Shown here in pieces: positions 15,411-24,669 of a stretch of DNA of 64,000 bases. Both the position numbers and the translations under genes were made by a program. Source of the stretch: JAWKRB01 sp041389885 (lineage in GTDB: Bacteria; Myxococcota_A; Polyangia; Polyangiales; Ga0077539); assembly GCA_041389885.1 (NCBI GenBank), contig JAWKRB010000006.1, positions 124,001 to 188,000 on the forward strand, read 5' to 3'. The first letter of the stretch is position 1, and each line of letters opens with the position of its first letter. The notes below the pieces were generated by a model. The model did not search any database. It was not told where the DNA came from and worked only from the letters and a program-made list of their open reading frames with translations.

Positions 15411-18368
15411 ATGGCGAACGAGCTCCGCTTCGATGGAAGGGTCGCGATCGTGACGGGGGCCGGCAACGGCCTCGGGCGGTCGCACGCGTTGCTGCTGGCG
15501 AGCAGGGGGGCGAAGGTCGTGGTGAACGACCTCGGTGGCGCCCACACCGGCGGCGGCCGATCGAGCGCCGCGGCCGACGCGGTGGTCGCGGAGATTCGCG
15601 CGGCGGGCGGCGAGGCGGTGGCGAACTACGACTCGGTCGAGGACGGCGCGAGCATCGTGAAGTCGGCCATCGACGCCTTCGGCCGCGTCGATATCGTGGT
15701 CAACAACGCCGGCATCCTCCGCGACGTCTCCTTCGCGAAGATGACCGAGCAGGACTGGGAGCTCGTCTACCGCGTGCACGTCCTGGGCGCGTACCGGGTG
15801 ACCGCCGCGGCCTGGCCCTACCTGCGCGAGCAGAAGTACGGCCGCGTGATCTTCACCTCCAGCGCCGCGGGCATCTACGGCAACTTCGGCCAGGCCAACT
15901 ACAGCATGGCCAAGCTGGGCGTCGCGGGCTTCGCGAACACCCTCGCCATCGAGGGCCGCAAGAGCAACGTGCTGGTCAACACCATCGCGCCCATCGCGGG
16001 CTCGCGCATGACCGAGACCGTGCTCCCCAAGGAGCTCCTCGACGCCCTCAAGCCCGAGTACGTGAGCGCCCTCGTCGCCGTGCTGGGCCACGAGAGCTCG
16101 GAAGAGACCGGCGGGCTCTTCGAGGTCGGGGGCGGCTTCTACTCCAAGCTGCGCTGGGAGCGCACCGAGGGCGCGACCTTTCGCCTCGGCCGCGCGCTCT
16201 CTCCCGAAGACGTGCGCGGTCGCTGGGGCGACATCACCTCATTCGCGAAGACCACGCACCCCGGCTCCGTCGCCGAGTCGATGCAGAGCATCATGAACAA
16301 CGTCGAGGCCGGGCCCTCGCGCGGCGGCAACGAGTTCATCGACGTCGACGCGGCGCTCGGGTACGAGTTCCCCGAATTCACCTCGCGGCACGACGAGCGC
16401 GACATGGCGCTCTACGCCCTCGGCGTGGGCGCGGGGCGCGACCCCCTCGACGCCGCGGACCTCCGCTACGTCTTCGAGCTGGGCGACGGCTTTCAGGCCC
16501 TCCCGACCTACGCTGTGGTGCCGGTGGTCAACGCGATCCTCGAGATGGGCAAGCGCGGCGAGAGCGCGCCGGGCCTCAATTTCGGCCTCGACCGGGTGCT
16601 CCACGGCGAGCAGTACACCGAGCTCCTCGCGCCCTGGCCCACCAAGGCGAAGCTCAAGCACCGCAGCCGCGTGAAGGCCATCTACGACAAGGGCAAGGGC
16701 GCCGTCGTCGTCAACGAGACCAAGACCTTCGACGAGTCGGGCGCGCTCCTCGCCGTCAACGAGGTCAGCACCTTCGTGCGCGGCGCCGGTGGCTTCGGCG
16801 GCGACCGCGGGCCGGCCTCGGACGTCGCCGTGCCCGAGCGCGCCCCCGACGCCGTGATCGAAGAGAAGACCGCCGAGAATCAGGCCCTGCTCTACCGCCT
16901 CTCGGGCGACTGGAACCCCCTCCACGTCGACCCCGGCTTCGCCCAGGCCTTCGGCTTTCCCCGCCCGATCCTCCACGGCCTGTGCTCCTTCGGCTACGCG
17001 GGCCGCCACGTGCTCCGCGCCTTCGCGAACAACGACGGGCGGCTCTTCAAGAGCATCCGCGTGCGCTTCGCCGACACCGTGCTCCCCGGCGAGACCCTCG
17101 TCACCGAGATGTGGCGCGAGGGTGACCGGGTGATCCTCCGGTGCAAGGTGAAGGAGCGCGACAAGGCCGTGATCACCAACGCGGTAGTCGAGCTGCACCG
17201 CGAGCTCCCGGCCTCGAAGCCCGCGCCCGCGGCCGCTCCGCCGGCGAAGGCCGCGCCCCAGGCCGAGCCCACCAGCGCTGACATCTTCGCGGGGATGGGA
17301 CGCTTCCTCGGCCGCAACGCCGAGATCGCGAAGAAGGTCGGCAAGGTCTTTCAGTTCAAGCTGTCGGCGCCGAACAGCGTGTGGACCGTCGACCTCAAGG
17401 CCAACGCCGTCACCGCGGGGGAGGGCGCGAAGCCCGAGTGCACCCTCGACCTCTCCGACGCCGACTTCATGGACATGTGCACCGGCAAGGCCAACCCCAT
17501 GAAGCTGTTCACCAGCGGCAAGCTGAAGATCAGCGGCGACGTCATGGCGAGCCAGAAGCTCGACTTTCTCCAGAAGATGGACCCGAAGGACGTGCTCGAC
17601 GCGATGCGCGAGCGCGTCGGAGGATCGGCGCCCGCAGCGCCCGCGGCGCCCGCGGCGAGCGGGGTCACGAGCGGCGCGGTCTTCGCGGCGATCGGCGGCT
17701 ACCTCGCGGCGCACCCCGAGGTCGCGAAGTCGGTCGGCAAGGTCTACCAGTTCAGGCTCAGCGACCCCGCGAGCGTCTGGACCCTCGACCTCAAGGCGGG
17801 GACGGTGAGCGAGGGTGAGACGGCGAAGCCCGAGTGCACCCTCGACCTCAGCGACGCAGACTTCATGGCGATGACGGCGGGCAAGGCCAACCCCATGAAG
17901 CTGTTCACCAGCGGTAAGCTGAAGATCAGCGGCGATGTCATGGCGAGCCAGAAGCTCGACTTTCTCCAGAAGATCGACCGCAGCGCGCTCGAGGCCGCCC
18001 CCGCCGCGGCGCCCGTCGCGGCGGCGGCGCCCGCGACCACGGGCCCCGCGGCGGCGGGCGCGCCCGCGATCTTCAAGGCCGTGGCCGAGCGCCTCGCGGC
18101 GAACCCCAGCCTCGCCGAGGAGCTCGGCGCGGTCACGGTGTTCAACGTGCTCGAGCCCGACGGGCAGTGGTCCATCGCGGGCGCGTCGGTCACGCAGGGC
18201 AAGGCGCCCGGCGCGACGGCCTTCCTCTCCCTGCGCGACGAGGACCTGGTGGCGCTCGCGCGGGGCGAGGTCGACGCGCGCTCGCTCTACCAGCAGGGGA
18301 GGCTCCGGGTGGACGGCGACGTTCGCGCGGCGCATCGCATCGGATTCATCAAGGGCACCGCGGGCTGA
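15411..18368 (+). CDS. Multifunctional beta-oxidation enzyme: SDR dehydrogenase, hydratase-2 and three SCP2 domains
   Basis: 985 residues arranged like the eukaryotic peroxisomal multifunctional enzyme type 2. Residues 1-300 are a short-chain dehydrogenase with TGAGNGLG (15-22) and the Ser151, Tyr164, Lys168 triad. Residues about 320-610 are a double hot-dog hydratase with the Asp500/His505 pair in LSGDWNPLHVDP. Three SCP2-like sterol/lipid-carrier domains follow at about 620-735, 750-862 and 883-985, where animal enzymes have one. The first two SCP2 copies are nearly identical over 152 bases, a recent duplication. Expected role: hydration and (3R)-hydroxyacyl-CoA dehydrogenation of long or branched acyl-CoAs in the cytoplasm. 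A TTG nine bases upstream is an alternative start. The thiolase gene follows. Confidence 0.9.
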   Translation: MANELRFDGRVAIVTGAGNGLGRSHALLLASRGAKVVVNDLGGAHTGGGRSSAAADAVVAEIRAAGGEAVANYDSVEDGASIVKSAIDAFGRVDIVVNNAGILRDVSFAKMTEQDWELVYRVHVLGAYRVTAAAWPYLREQKYGRVIFTSSAAGIYGNFGQANYSMAKLGVAGFANTLAIEGRKSNVLVNTIAPIAGSRMTETVLPKELLDALKPEYVSALVAVLGHESSEETGGLFEVGGGFYSKLRWERTEGATFRLGRALSPEDVRGRWGDITSFAKTTHPGSVAESMQSIMNNVEAGPSRGGNEFIDVDAALGYEFPEFTSRHDERDMALYALGVGAGRDPLDAADLRYVFELGDGFQALPTYAVVPVVNAILEMGKRGESAPGLNFGLDRVLHGEQYTELLAPWPTKAKLKHRSRVKAIYDKGKGAVVVNETKTFDESGALLAVNEVSTFVRGAGGFGGDRGPASDVAVPERAPDAVIEEKTAENQALLYRLSGDWNPLHVDPGFAQAFGFPRPILHGLCSFGYAGRHVLRAFANNDGRLFKSIRVRFADTVLPGETLVTEMWREGDRVILRCKVKERDKAVITNAVVELHRELPASKPAPAAAPPAKAAPQAEPTSADIFAGMGRFLGRNAEIAKKVGKVFQFKLSAPNSVWTVDLKANAVTAGEGAKPECTLDLSDADFMDMCTGKANPMKLFTSGKLKISGDVMASQKLDFLQKMDPKDVLDAMRERVGGSAPAAPAAPAASGVTSGAVFAAIGGYLAAHPEVAKSVGKVYQFRLSDPASVWTLDLKAGTVSEGETAKPECTLDLSDADFMAMTAGKANPMKLFTSGKLKISGDVMASQKLDFLQKIDRSALEAAPAAAPVAAAAPATTGPAAAGAPAIFKAVAERLAANPSLAEELGAVTVFNVLEPDGQWSIAGASVTQGKAPGATAFLSLRDEDLVALARGEVDARSLYQQGRLRVDGDVRAAHRIGFIKGTAG
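17427..17578 (+). repeat. Internal repeat copy 1 (SCP2 domain 1)
   Basis: 152 bases coding for the C-terminal half of the first SCP2 domain, nearly identical to 17,823-17,974. The offset of 396 bases equals 132 codons, one whole domain. Confidence 0.85.
17823..17974 (+). repeat. Internal repeat copy 2 (SCP2 domain 2)
   Basis: Second copy of the 152-base segment at 17,427. The two differ at only a few positions, mostly around the segment coding MDMCTGK versus MAMTAGK, whereas the third SCP2 domain is diverged. Confidence 0.85.
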
Positions 18369-18414
18369 ACGGCGCCAAGACCCTCCAACAACGACTCAAG
18401 CGAAGGAGAATCAA

Positions 18415-19593
18415 ATGGGACGTCGCGTGAATGTCATCGGTGTCGGGATGGTGAAGTTCCAGAAGCCCGGCGCGAGCGACGAGTACAACGTCATGGCGTC
18501 AGGGGCGATCCGCGCGGCGCTCGCCGACGCGGGGGTGCCCTTCGACGCCATCGAGCAGGCCTACGCGGGCTACGTCTTCGGCGACTCGACCTGCGGGCAG
18601 CGGGCGGTCTACGAGGTCGGGCTCACGGGCATCCCCGTGTTCAACGTGAACAACAACTGCTCGACGGGCTCGACCGCGCTGATGCTCGCGCGACAGGCCG
18701 TCGAGGGCGGGCTCGCGGAGTGCGTCCTCGCCGTCGGCTTCGAGCAGATGCAGAAGGGCGCCCTCGAGGCCAAGTGGTCCGACCGGACCAACCCCCTCGA
18801 CAAGCACGTCGGCACGATGAACGACCAGCAGGGCTTCACCCAGGCCCCCGCGGCGGCGCAGATGTTCGGCGGCGCCGGCCGCGAGTACCGCTGGCGCCAC
18901 GGCACCAAGCGCGAGACCTTCGCGCAGGTGAGCGTGAAGGCGCGGCAGCACGCGAGCCGCAACCCCCTCGCGCTCTTCCCCGAGACCCTCACCCTCGAGC
19001 AGGTCATGAGCTCCCCCGAGGTGTTCGACCCGCTCACCCGCTACCAGTGCTGCCCGCCCACCTGCGGCGCCGCCGCGGCCGTCGTGTGCAGCGATGAGTT
19101 CGCGCGAAAGTACGGCATCGCGAACCCCGTCTACATCGCCGCCCAGGCGATGACCACGGACTACGGGTCGAGCTTCGGCGACTCGATGATCAAGATGGTG
19201 GGCTACGACATGGCCAAGGCCGCCGCCGATCAGGTCTACGAGCGCGCGGGCCTCGGCCCCAAGGACGTGCAGGTCATCGAGCTGCACGACTGCTTTACAG
19301 CGAACGAGATCCTCACCTACGAGGCCCTCGGGCTCTGCGGCGAGGGCGAGGCCGAGAAGCTCATCGAGGCCGGCGACAACACCTACGGCGGGCGTTGGGT
19401 GACCAACCCCTCTGGGGGGCTGCTCTCCAAGGGCCACCCCCTCGGCGCGACAGGGCTGGCGCAGTGCACCGAGCTCGTGTGGCAGCTCCGCGGCCAGGCC
19501 GATCGCCGTCAGGTCGAGGGGGCGCGCGTCGCGCTCCAGCACAACCTGGGCCTCGGCGGCGCCTGCGTCGTCACGATGTACCGCCGCGACTGA
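18415..19593 (+). CDS. SCPx-type thiolase / acetyl-CoA acyltransferase
   Basis: 392 residues. Thiolase family of the lipid-transfer (SCP-x) type: nucleophilic Cys82 in NNNCSTGSTAL, and ELHDCFTANE and SKGHPLGATG near the C-terminus supply the other catalytic His/Cys positions. It would cleave 3-ketoacyl-CoA made by the enzyme encoded just upstream, completing a beta-oxidation spiral. Start ATG with GAAGGAG seven bases upstream. Only 46 bases separate it from the multifunctional enzyme, so the two form an operon under the palindrome at 15,362. In animal SCPx the thiolase is fused to SCP2; here the SCP2 domains sit on the partner protein. Confidence 0.9.
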   Translation: MGRRVNVIGVGMVKFQKPGASDEYNVMASGAIRAALADAGVPFDAIEQAYAGYVFGDSTCGQRAVYEVGLTGIPVFNVNNNCSTGSTALMLARQAVEGGLAECVLAVGFEQMQKGALEAKWSDRTNPLDKHVGTMNDQQGFTQAPAAAQMFGGAGREYRWRHGTKRETFAQVSVKARQHASRNPLALFPETLTLEQVMSSPEVFDPLTRYQCCPPTCGAAAAVVCSDEFARKYGIANPVYIAAQAMTTDYGSSFGDSMIKMVGYDMAKAAADQVYERAGLGPKDVQVIELHDCFTANEILTYEALGLCGEGEAEKLIEAGDNTYGGRWVTNPSGGLLSKGHPLGATGLAQCTELVWQLRGQADRRQVEGARVALQHNLGLGGACVVTMYRRD

Positions 19594-19608
19594 CCCTCTC
19601 TACGAAGC

Positions 19609-20682
<1,074 letters not shown>

Positions 20683-20815
20683 GCGCTCTCAGGTACCACA
20701 AGGGAGCTTGTTCCGCCGCGCGGCGTGTGATCCGATGATCGACGCCAGTCCGTCAAGCAAGAGAGCGCGTTCGCGCAAAGCCGAGACGGTCGCGCAGCGC
20801 CAAGAGAGACGGTTC

Positions 20816-21439
20816 ATGGCTGACACGAAGACGACGAAGAAGCCCGCGGCGAAGAAGCCCGCGGTGACGAAGAAGACGACCGCCGCGAAGAAGGCGGCCG
20901 TCGCGAAGCCCGCGGCGAAGAAGCCCGCGGCGAAGAAGTCCACCGTGGCGAAGGCGACCGTCGCGAAGAAGGCGACGACCGCGAAGAAGCCCGTCGCGAA
21001 GAAGCCCGTCGCGAAGAAGGCGACCGTCGTGAAGAAGGCGACCGCTGCGAAGAAGCCCGTGGCGAAGAAGGGACGACCGCAACTTCTGCGAAGCCTGCCG
21101 CGAAGAAGGCGACGACCGCGAAGAAGCCCGTCACGAAGAAGAAGCCCGTGGCGAAGAAGAAGCCCGTGGCGAAGAAGGCGACCGCTGCGAAGCCTGCCGC
21201 GAAGAAGGCGACCGTCACGAAGAAGGCGACCGTCACGAAGCCCGCCGCGAAGAAGGCGACGACCGCGAAGAAGGCGACCGCTGCGAAGCCTGCCGCGAAG
21301 AAAGCGACGACCGCGAAGAAGCCCGTGGCGAAGAAGGCGACCGCTGCGAAGCCTGCCGCGAAGAAAGCGACGACCGCGAAGAAGCCCGTGGCGAAGAAGG
21401 CGACCGCTGCGAAGAAGGCGACCGTCGCGAAGAAGGTGA
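20816..21439 (+). pseudogene. Lys/Ala-rich N-terminal segment of the RsfS gene, cut off by a frame break
   Basis: ATG at 20,816 opens a PAAKK/TVAKK-type tract. After 21,071 this frame turns into Arg/Pro-rich nonsense while the Lys/Ala pattern continues without loss in the frame used by rsfS. Restoring one C between bases 21,071 and 21,072 (AAGAAGGGACG to AAGAAGGCGACG) joins the two into one 494-residue protein. True coding content of this segment therefore ends at about 21,071. The deletion may be an assembly error in a low-complexity region or a real mutation. By itself the segment resembles histone H1-like or AlgP-like DNA-binding tails. Confidence 0.6.
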
Positions 21440-21650
21440 CCGTCGCGAAGAAGGCGACCGCTGCGAAGAAGGCGACCGCTGCGAAGAAGGCGACCGTCGC
21501 GAAGAAGGTGACCGTCGCGAAGAAGGCGACCGTCGCGAAGAAGGCGACCGTTGCGAAGAAGGCGACCGTCGCGAAGAAGGCGACCGTCGCGAAGCCCGTC
21601 GCGAAGAAGGCGACCGTCGCGAAGCCCGCGGCGAAGAAGACCATCGCCGC
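20830..21650 (+). repeat. Low-complexity Lys/Ala-coding repeat tract
   Basis: Dozens of imperfect 9- to 36-base units on the theme GCGAAGAAGGCGACCGTC run through the rsfS extension and code for AKKATV, AKKPV and AKPAAKK. Long exact sub-repeats occur, for example around 21,240-21,400. Such tracts are prone to collapse or indels in assembly. Confidence 0.85.
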
Positions 21651-22299
21651 GAAGGAGACGACCGCCGCCGAGGAGCTCGTCGTGCAGCCCGAGCCGGTCG
21701 CGACGAAGGCGACCGCCGTGAACGAGTCGAGCGCGACGAAGCCCAGGGCGAAGGCCGCCGTTGCGAAGAAGGTCGTCTCCGAGGCAGACGGCGGTCCGTC
21801 GGGCGAGGTCGCCGAGCGCGCGGCGCCCCTCCGCCCGAAGACCGAGCGACGGACCGGGAACAAGGCAGCGCCGGCCCCGACCAACGGGGCTGCGTCCGAG
21901 GTGAGCGGGCAGCAGCTGAGGCTCGAGAGCGCCCGCGCGCTGGCCAGGCTCGTCGCCGCGTCGGGCCTTGAGAAGAAGGCCGACCGCATCGACATCCTCG
22001 ATGTCACCGAGAAGGTCGACTACGCCGACTTCCTGGTGCTCATGTCGGGGCGCTCGGACCGGCAGGTGCAGTCGATCGCCGGCGGGATCGAGGAGGCGCT
22101 GAAGCTCCTCGGGCACCGACCCGCCTCGGTCGAGGGCATGGCGCAGGGGCACTGGGTGATCGTCGACTACGGCGATGTCATCGTGCACATCTTTCAAGAG
22201 GAGGCGCGGCGCTACTACGACCTCGACGGCCTCTGGCTCGACGCGCGGAGGGTCCCCTTCGAGAGCGCGTCCCGCCCGTCTGCCTCGCCCCCCGCGTGA
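21148..22299 (+). CDS. rsfS: Ribosomal silencing factor RsfS with Lys/Ala-rich extension
   Basis: The C-terminal 115 residues (about 255-370 of this frame) are RsfS: ADRIDILDVTEKVDYADF, GRSDRQVQSIA, GHWVIVDYGDVIVHIF and YYDLDGLW. RsfS binds uL14 on the 50S subunit and blocks subunit joining when nutrients run low. In front lie about 170 residues of AKKATV/AKKPV repeats and an 80-residue acidic-neutral linker. Normal RsfS proteins are near 110-140 residues, so the extension is unusual. The first ATG of this frame is at 21,148, but the extension really begins at 20,816 across a single-base break near 21,071. The stop overlaps the rlmH start (GTGA). Confidence 0.8.
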   Translation: MAKKKPVAKKATAAKPAAKKATVTKKATVTKPAAKKATTAKKATAAKPAAKKATTAKKPVAKKATAAKPAAKKATTAKKPVAKKATAAKKATVAKKVTVAKKATAAKKATAAKKATVAKKVTVAKKATVAKKATVAKKATVAKKATVAKPVAKKATVAKPAAKKTIAAKETTAAEELVVQPEPVATKATAVNESSATKPRAKAAVAKKVVSEADGGPSGEVAERAAPLRPKTERRTGNKAAPAPTNGAASEVSGQQLRLESARALARLVAASGLEKKADRIDILDVTEKVDYADFLVLMSGRSDRQVQSIAGGIEEALKLLGHRPASVEGMAQGHWVIVDYGDVIVHIFQEEARRYYDLDGLWLDARRVPFESASRPSASPPA

Positions 22300-22742
22300 A
22301 GCTGGTCATCGTCGCGGTCGGAAAGGTCAAGGAGGCCGGCCTCCGCGACCTCCTCGACGAGTACTACGGGCGCACCCGGCGCTACGCCGAGCTCGTCGAG
22401 CACGAGATCAAGGACGACCGAGAGGACCGCGTCGTCGCGGCCTTCGACGCGGCGATCGCCAAGGCCGGGCCCCGCGCCGAGCTCGTCGCCCTCGAGGTGG
22501 GCGGCGACGCCCTCAGCAGCGAGGGATTCTCCCGACGCGTCGACGACGCGTGGCAGCGAGCCGCGGTGCTCGTGTTCGCGATCGGAGGATCCGAGGGGCT
22601 GCCGCGCGCGGTATCGTCCCGGGCCCGGTGGCGACTCTCGCTCGGGTCGATGACCCTGCCCCACCGCCTCGCACGCCTCATCCTCGCCGAGCAGGTGTAC
22701 CGCGCGTTCACCATCCTCAAGGGCGAGCCCTACAACAAGTGA
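22296..22742 (+). CDS. rlmH: 23S rRNA (pseudouridine1915-N3)-methyltransferase RlmH
   Basis: 148 residues, SPOUT-fold methyltransferase that modifies pseudouridine 1915 of helix 69 on the assembled 70S ribosome. MKLVIVAVGKVK opens the protein, FAIGGSEGLP forms the SAM knot, and GSMTLPHRLARLILAEQVYRA is the family signature. The C-terminus is GEPYNK where the family usually ends in a PYH-type motif, so a conserved His appears replaced by Asn. The GTG start overlaps the rsfS stop by three bases, consistent with translational coupling; hflX follows after four bases. Confidence 0.93.
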   Translation: MKLVIVAVGKVKEAGLRDLLDEYYGRTRRYAELVEHEIKDDREDRVVAAFDAAIAKAGPRAELVALEVGGDALSSEGFSRRVDDAWQRAAVLVFAIGGSEGLPRAVSSRARWRLSLGSMTLPHRLARLILAEQVYRAFTILKGEPYNK

Positions 22743-22746
22743 TCCC

Positions 22747-24168
22747 ATGACAGAACCGAAGCCCATGCGCCCCAAGGCGGTCCTCGTCGGCGTGCACCTC
22801 CCCGACGTCTCCGAGGGCGAGCACGCGTCCTCCCTCGCCGAGCTCAGCCGGCTCGTGCACACGCTGGGGTACGACGTCGTCGGTCAGGTGAGCCAGCGCC
22901 GATCGCACCTCTCCGCGAGCGCCGTGGTCGGCGCCGGAAAGCTCAAGGACCTCGCGCTGTACACCGACGGCGTCGGCGTGGTCCCCAGCAGCGCGCCGGT
23001 GAAGAAGCGCCGCATCGACCGAGAGGTGACCGAGGCGCCCGACGCGCCCGAGTCCCTCGACGCAGACGACGCCCTCGACCCTGAGCTCGACGACGATGAG
23101 GAGGTCGGCGAGCCCATTCGCACCGACGGCGACACCGAGCTCGTCGCCGTGGACCACGACCTCACCCCCACGCAAGCGCGAAACCTCGAGCGCGCGACGG
23201 GCGCGACGGTGATGGACCGCTCGGCGGTGATCCTCGAGATCTTTCACCGCCACGCCCGCTCCCGCGAGGCGCGGCTGCAGGTCGAGATCGCGCGGCTGAA
23301 CTACCTCGCGCCCAGGCTGCGCGAGGGCGTCGGCGGCGACCGCCAGCGCGGCGGCATCGGCGGCAAGGGCGCCGGCGAGAGCGCCCTGGAGCTCGACCGA
23401 CGGCGCATCCGCGATCGCGTCGCCGAGCTGCGCCGCGAGCTCGACTCGATCTCGCACGAGCACGACGTGCGGCGCGCGCGCCGCAAGGAGCAGCTGCGCG
23501 TCGCCCTGGTGGGCTACACCAACGCCGGCAAGAGCTCGCTCATGCGCGCGCTCACGGGCAGCGAGGTGTACGTCGCCGACAAGCTCTTCGCGACCCTCGA
23601 CACCACCGTGCGCACCCTGCACCCGCCGAGCGCGCCCAAGGTGCTGGTGTCAGACACCGTGGGCTTCATCAAGAAGCTGCCGCACGACCTGGTGGCGTCG
23701 TTTCGCTCGACCCTCGACGAGGCCCGAGAGGCCTCGCTGCTGCTGCACGTCGTCGACGGGAGCGACCCCGCGTGGCCGTCGCAGCACCAGGTGACGAGGA
23801 CCGTCCTCGAAGAGATCCACGCGGGGGACATCGACACGCTGCTGGTGATCAACAAGGCCGACCGCATCGCCGACGACGAGCTCGCGGCCCTCGCCGAGGC
23901 CCACCCCGACGCCGTGCTGCTCAGCGCCAAGCGACCCGACGACGTCGCGCGGCTGCGCGAGCTGATCCTCTCGCGCATGGAGGCCGAGATGGACGAGGCG
24001 ACGGTGGACGTCCCCTTCGGCAAGGAGCGCGCGCTGCCGCTGATCCACGAGTCGTGCAGGGTGATCGAAGAGGCGTGGGACGAGCGCGGCGGACACTTTC
24101 GTGTGCGCGCGCTCCCCGACGTGCTGGCCAGGCTGAAGGCCGCCCTCGGAGGAGGGGGCGGCGCGTAA
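22747..24168 (+). CDS. hflX: Ribosome-associated GTPase HflX
   Basis: 473 residues. HflX splits stalled or hibernating 70S ribosomes by binding the 50S subunit. The N-terminal domain (AELSRLVHTLGYDVVGQVSQ) and the segment QARNLERATGATVMDRSAVILEIFHRHA-like around residues 137-170 are typical, as is the GGxGxG-like GGIGGKGAGES helix loop. The GTPase domain begins at about residue 255 with GYTNAGKSS, then DTVGFIKKLP and NKAD. An acidic insert at roughly 75-130 is longer than usual. Third gene of the rsfS-rlmH-hflX operon, all three acting on the ribosome. Confidence 0.94.
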   Translation: MTEPKPMRPKAVLVGVHLPDVSEGEHASSLAELSRLVHTLGYDVVGQVSQRRSHLSASAVVGAGKLKDLALYTDGVGVVPSSAPVKKRRIDREVTEAPDAPESLDADDALDPELDDDEEVGEPIRTDGDTELVAVDHDLTPTQARNLERATGATVMDRSAVILEIFHRHARSREARLQVEIARLNYLAPRLREGVGGDRQRGGIGGKGAGESALELDRRRIRDRVAELRRELDSISHEHDVRRARRKEQLRVALVGYTNAGKSSLMRALTGSEVYVADKLFATLDTTVRTLHPPSAPKVLVSDTVGFIKKLPHDLVASFRSTLDEAREASLLLHVVDGSDPAWPSQHQVTRTVLEEIHAGDIDTLLVINKADRIADDELAALAEAHPDAVLLSAKRPDDVARLRELILSRMEAEMDEATVDVPFGKERALPLIHESCRVIEEAWDERGGHFRVRALPDVLARLKAALGGGGGA

Positions 24169-24209
24169 GAGAGGGCGAAGGAAGGATCGTGCGCGACGCG
24201 CGTGGCCCG

Positions 24210-24572
24210 TCAGGCCGCCCGCGTCTTCTTCTTGCCGGCCGCCTCGCTGCGGGCGGGGCCGGGCTTGATCTCGCGGCTCTCGGGCTCGTCGCTGAGCTCG
24301 CCGATGCCGAGCTCGCCGCGCTCCTCGAGGAGGTGCAGGCTGTACGCGATCTTCGCGCGCTGGGCGCGCTTCGCGTCGTTGTAGGCGCCGACGATGTCCT
24401 TCACGATCTCGCGGGCGCCCGTGAGCTTGTCGTCCTGACCCTGCTCGCGCTCGACCTCGCGGAGCTGCGTCTCGGCCCGAATGATCTCGGCGCGCAGCGC
24501 GTCGCCGTCCATGCCCGCGGCGTCTTCGACGAAGCCTACGGGGAGCTTGGCGATGATCTTCTTGATGTCCAA
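24210..24572 (-). CDS. Conserved-looking hypothetical helical protein (TTG start)
   Basis: 120 residues. The TTG start at 24,572 is supported by AGGAGGT seven bases upstream, an excellent ribosome site. The protein is highly charged and predicted mostly helical, with a long amphipathic stretch (residues 25-90, ETQLREVEREQ, GAREIVKDIVGAYNDAKRAQRAK) and a basic tail GKKKTRAA. No membrane segment, signal peptide or known catalytic motif. I do not recognise the family. It is convergent with hflX and divergent from hrpB. Confidence 0.7.
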   Translation of the reverse strand: MDIKKIIAKLPVGFVEDAAGMDGDALRAEIIRAETQLREVEREQGQDDKLTGAREIVKDIVGAYNDAKRAQRAKIAYSLHLLEERGELGIGELSDEPESREIKPGPARSEAAGKKKTRAA

Positions 24573-24669
24573 ATGAGATACCTCCTCGGGCGGGGTCTAT
24601 CCCCGTCGCCGACCCCCGCGCGAATTTCTGACAGCCCCTCCCGGGCGGGGCGTTGCTACAACCCCCGGA

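Noticed and set aside
20816..21439. A separate histone H1-like gene in front of rsfS.
   Set aside because: The repeat pattern continues without a gap into the rsfS frame once one base is restored, and the short frame ends in Arg/Pro-rich sequence that does not look coding.
20689..22197. Long open frame on the minus strand coding Leu/Arg-rich repeats.
   Set aside because: It is the antisense of the Lys/Ala tract; its repetitive composition follows from the plus-strand repeats, and rsfS is clearly the real gene.
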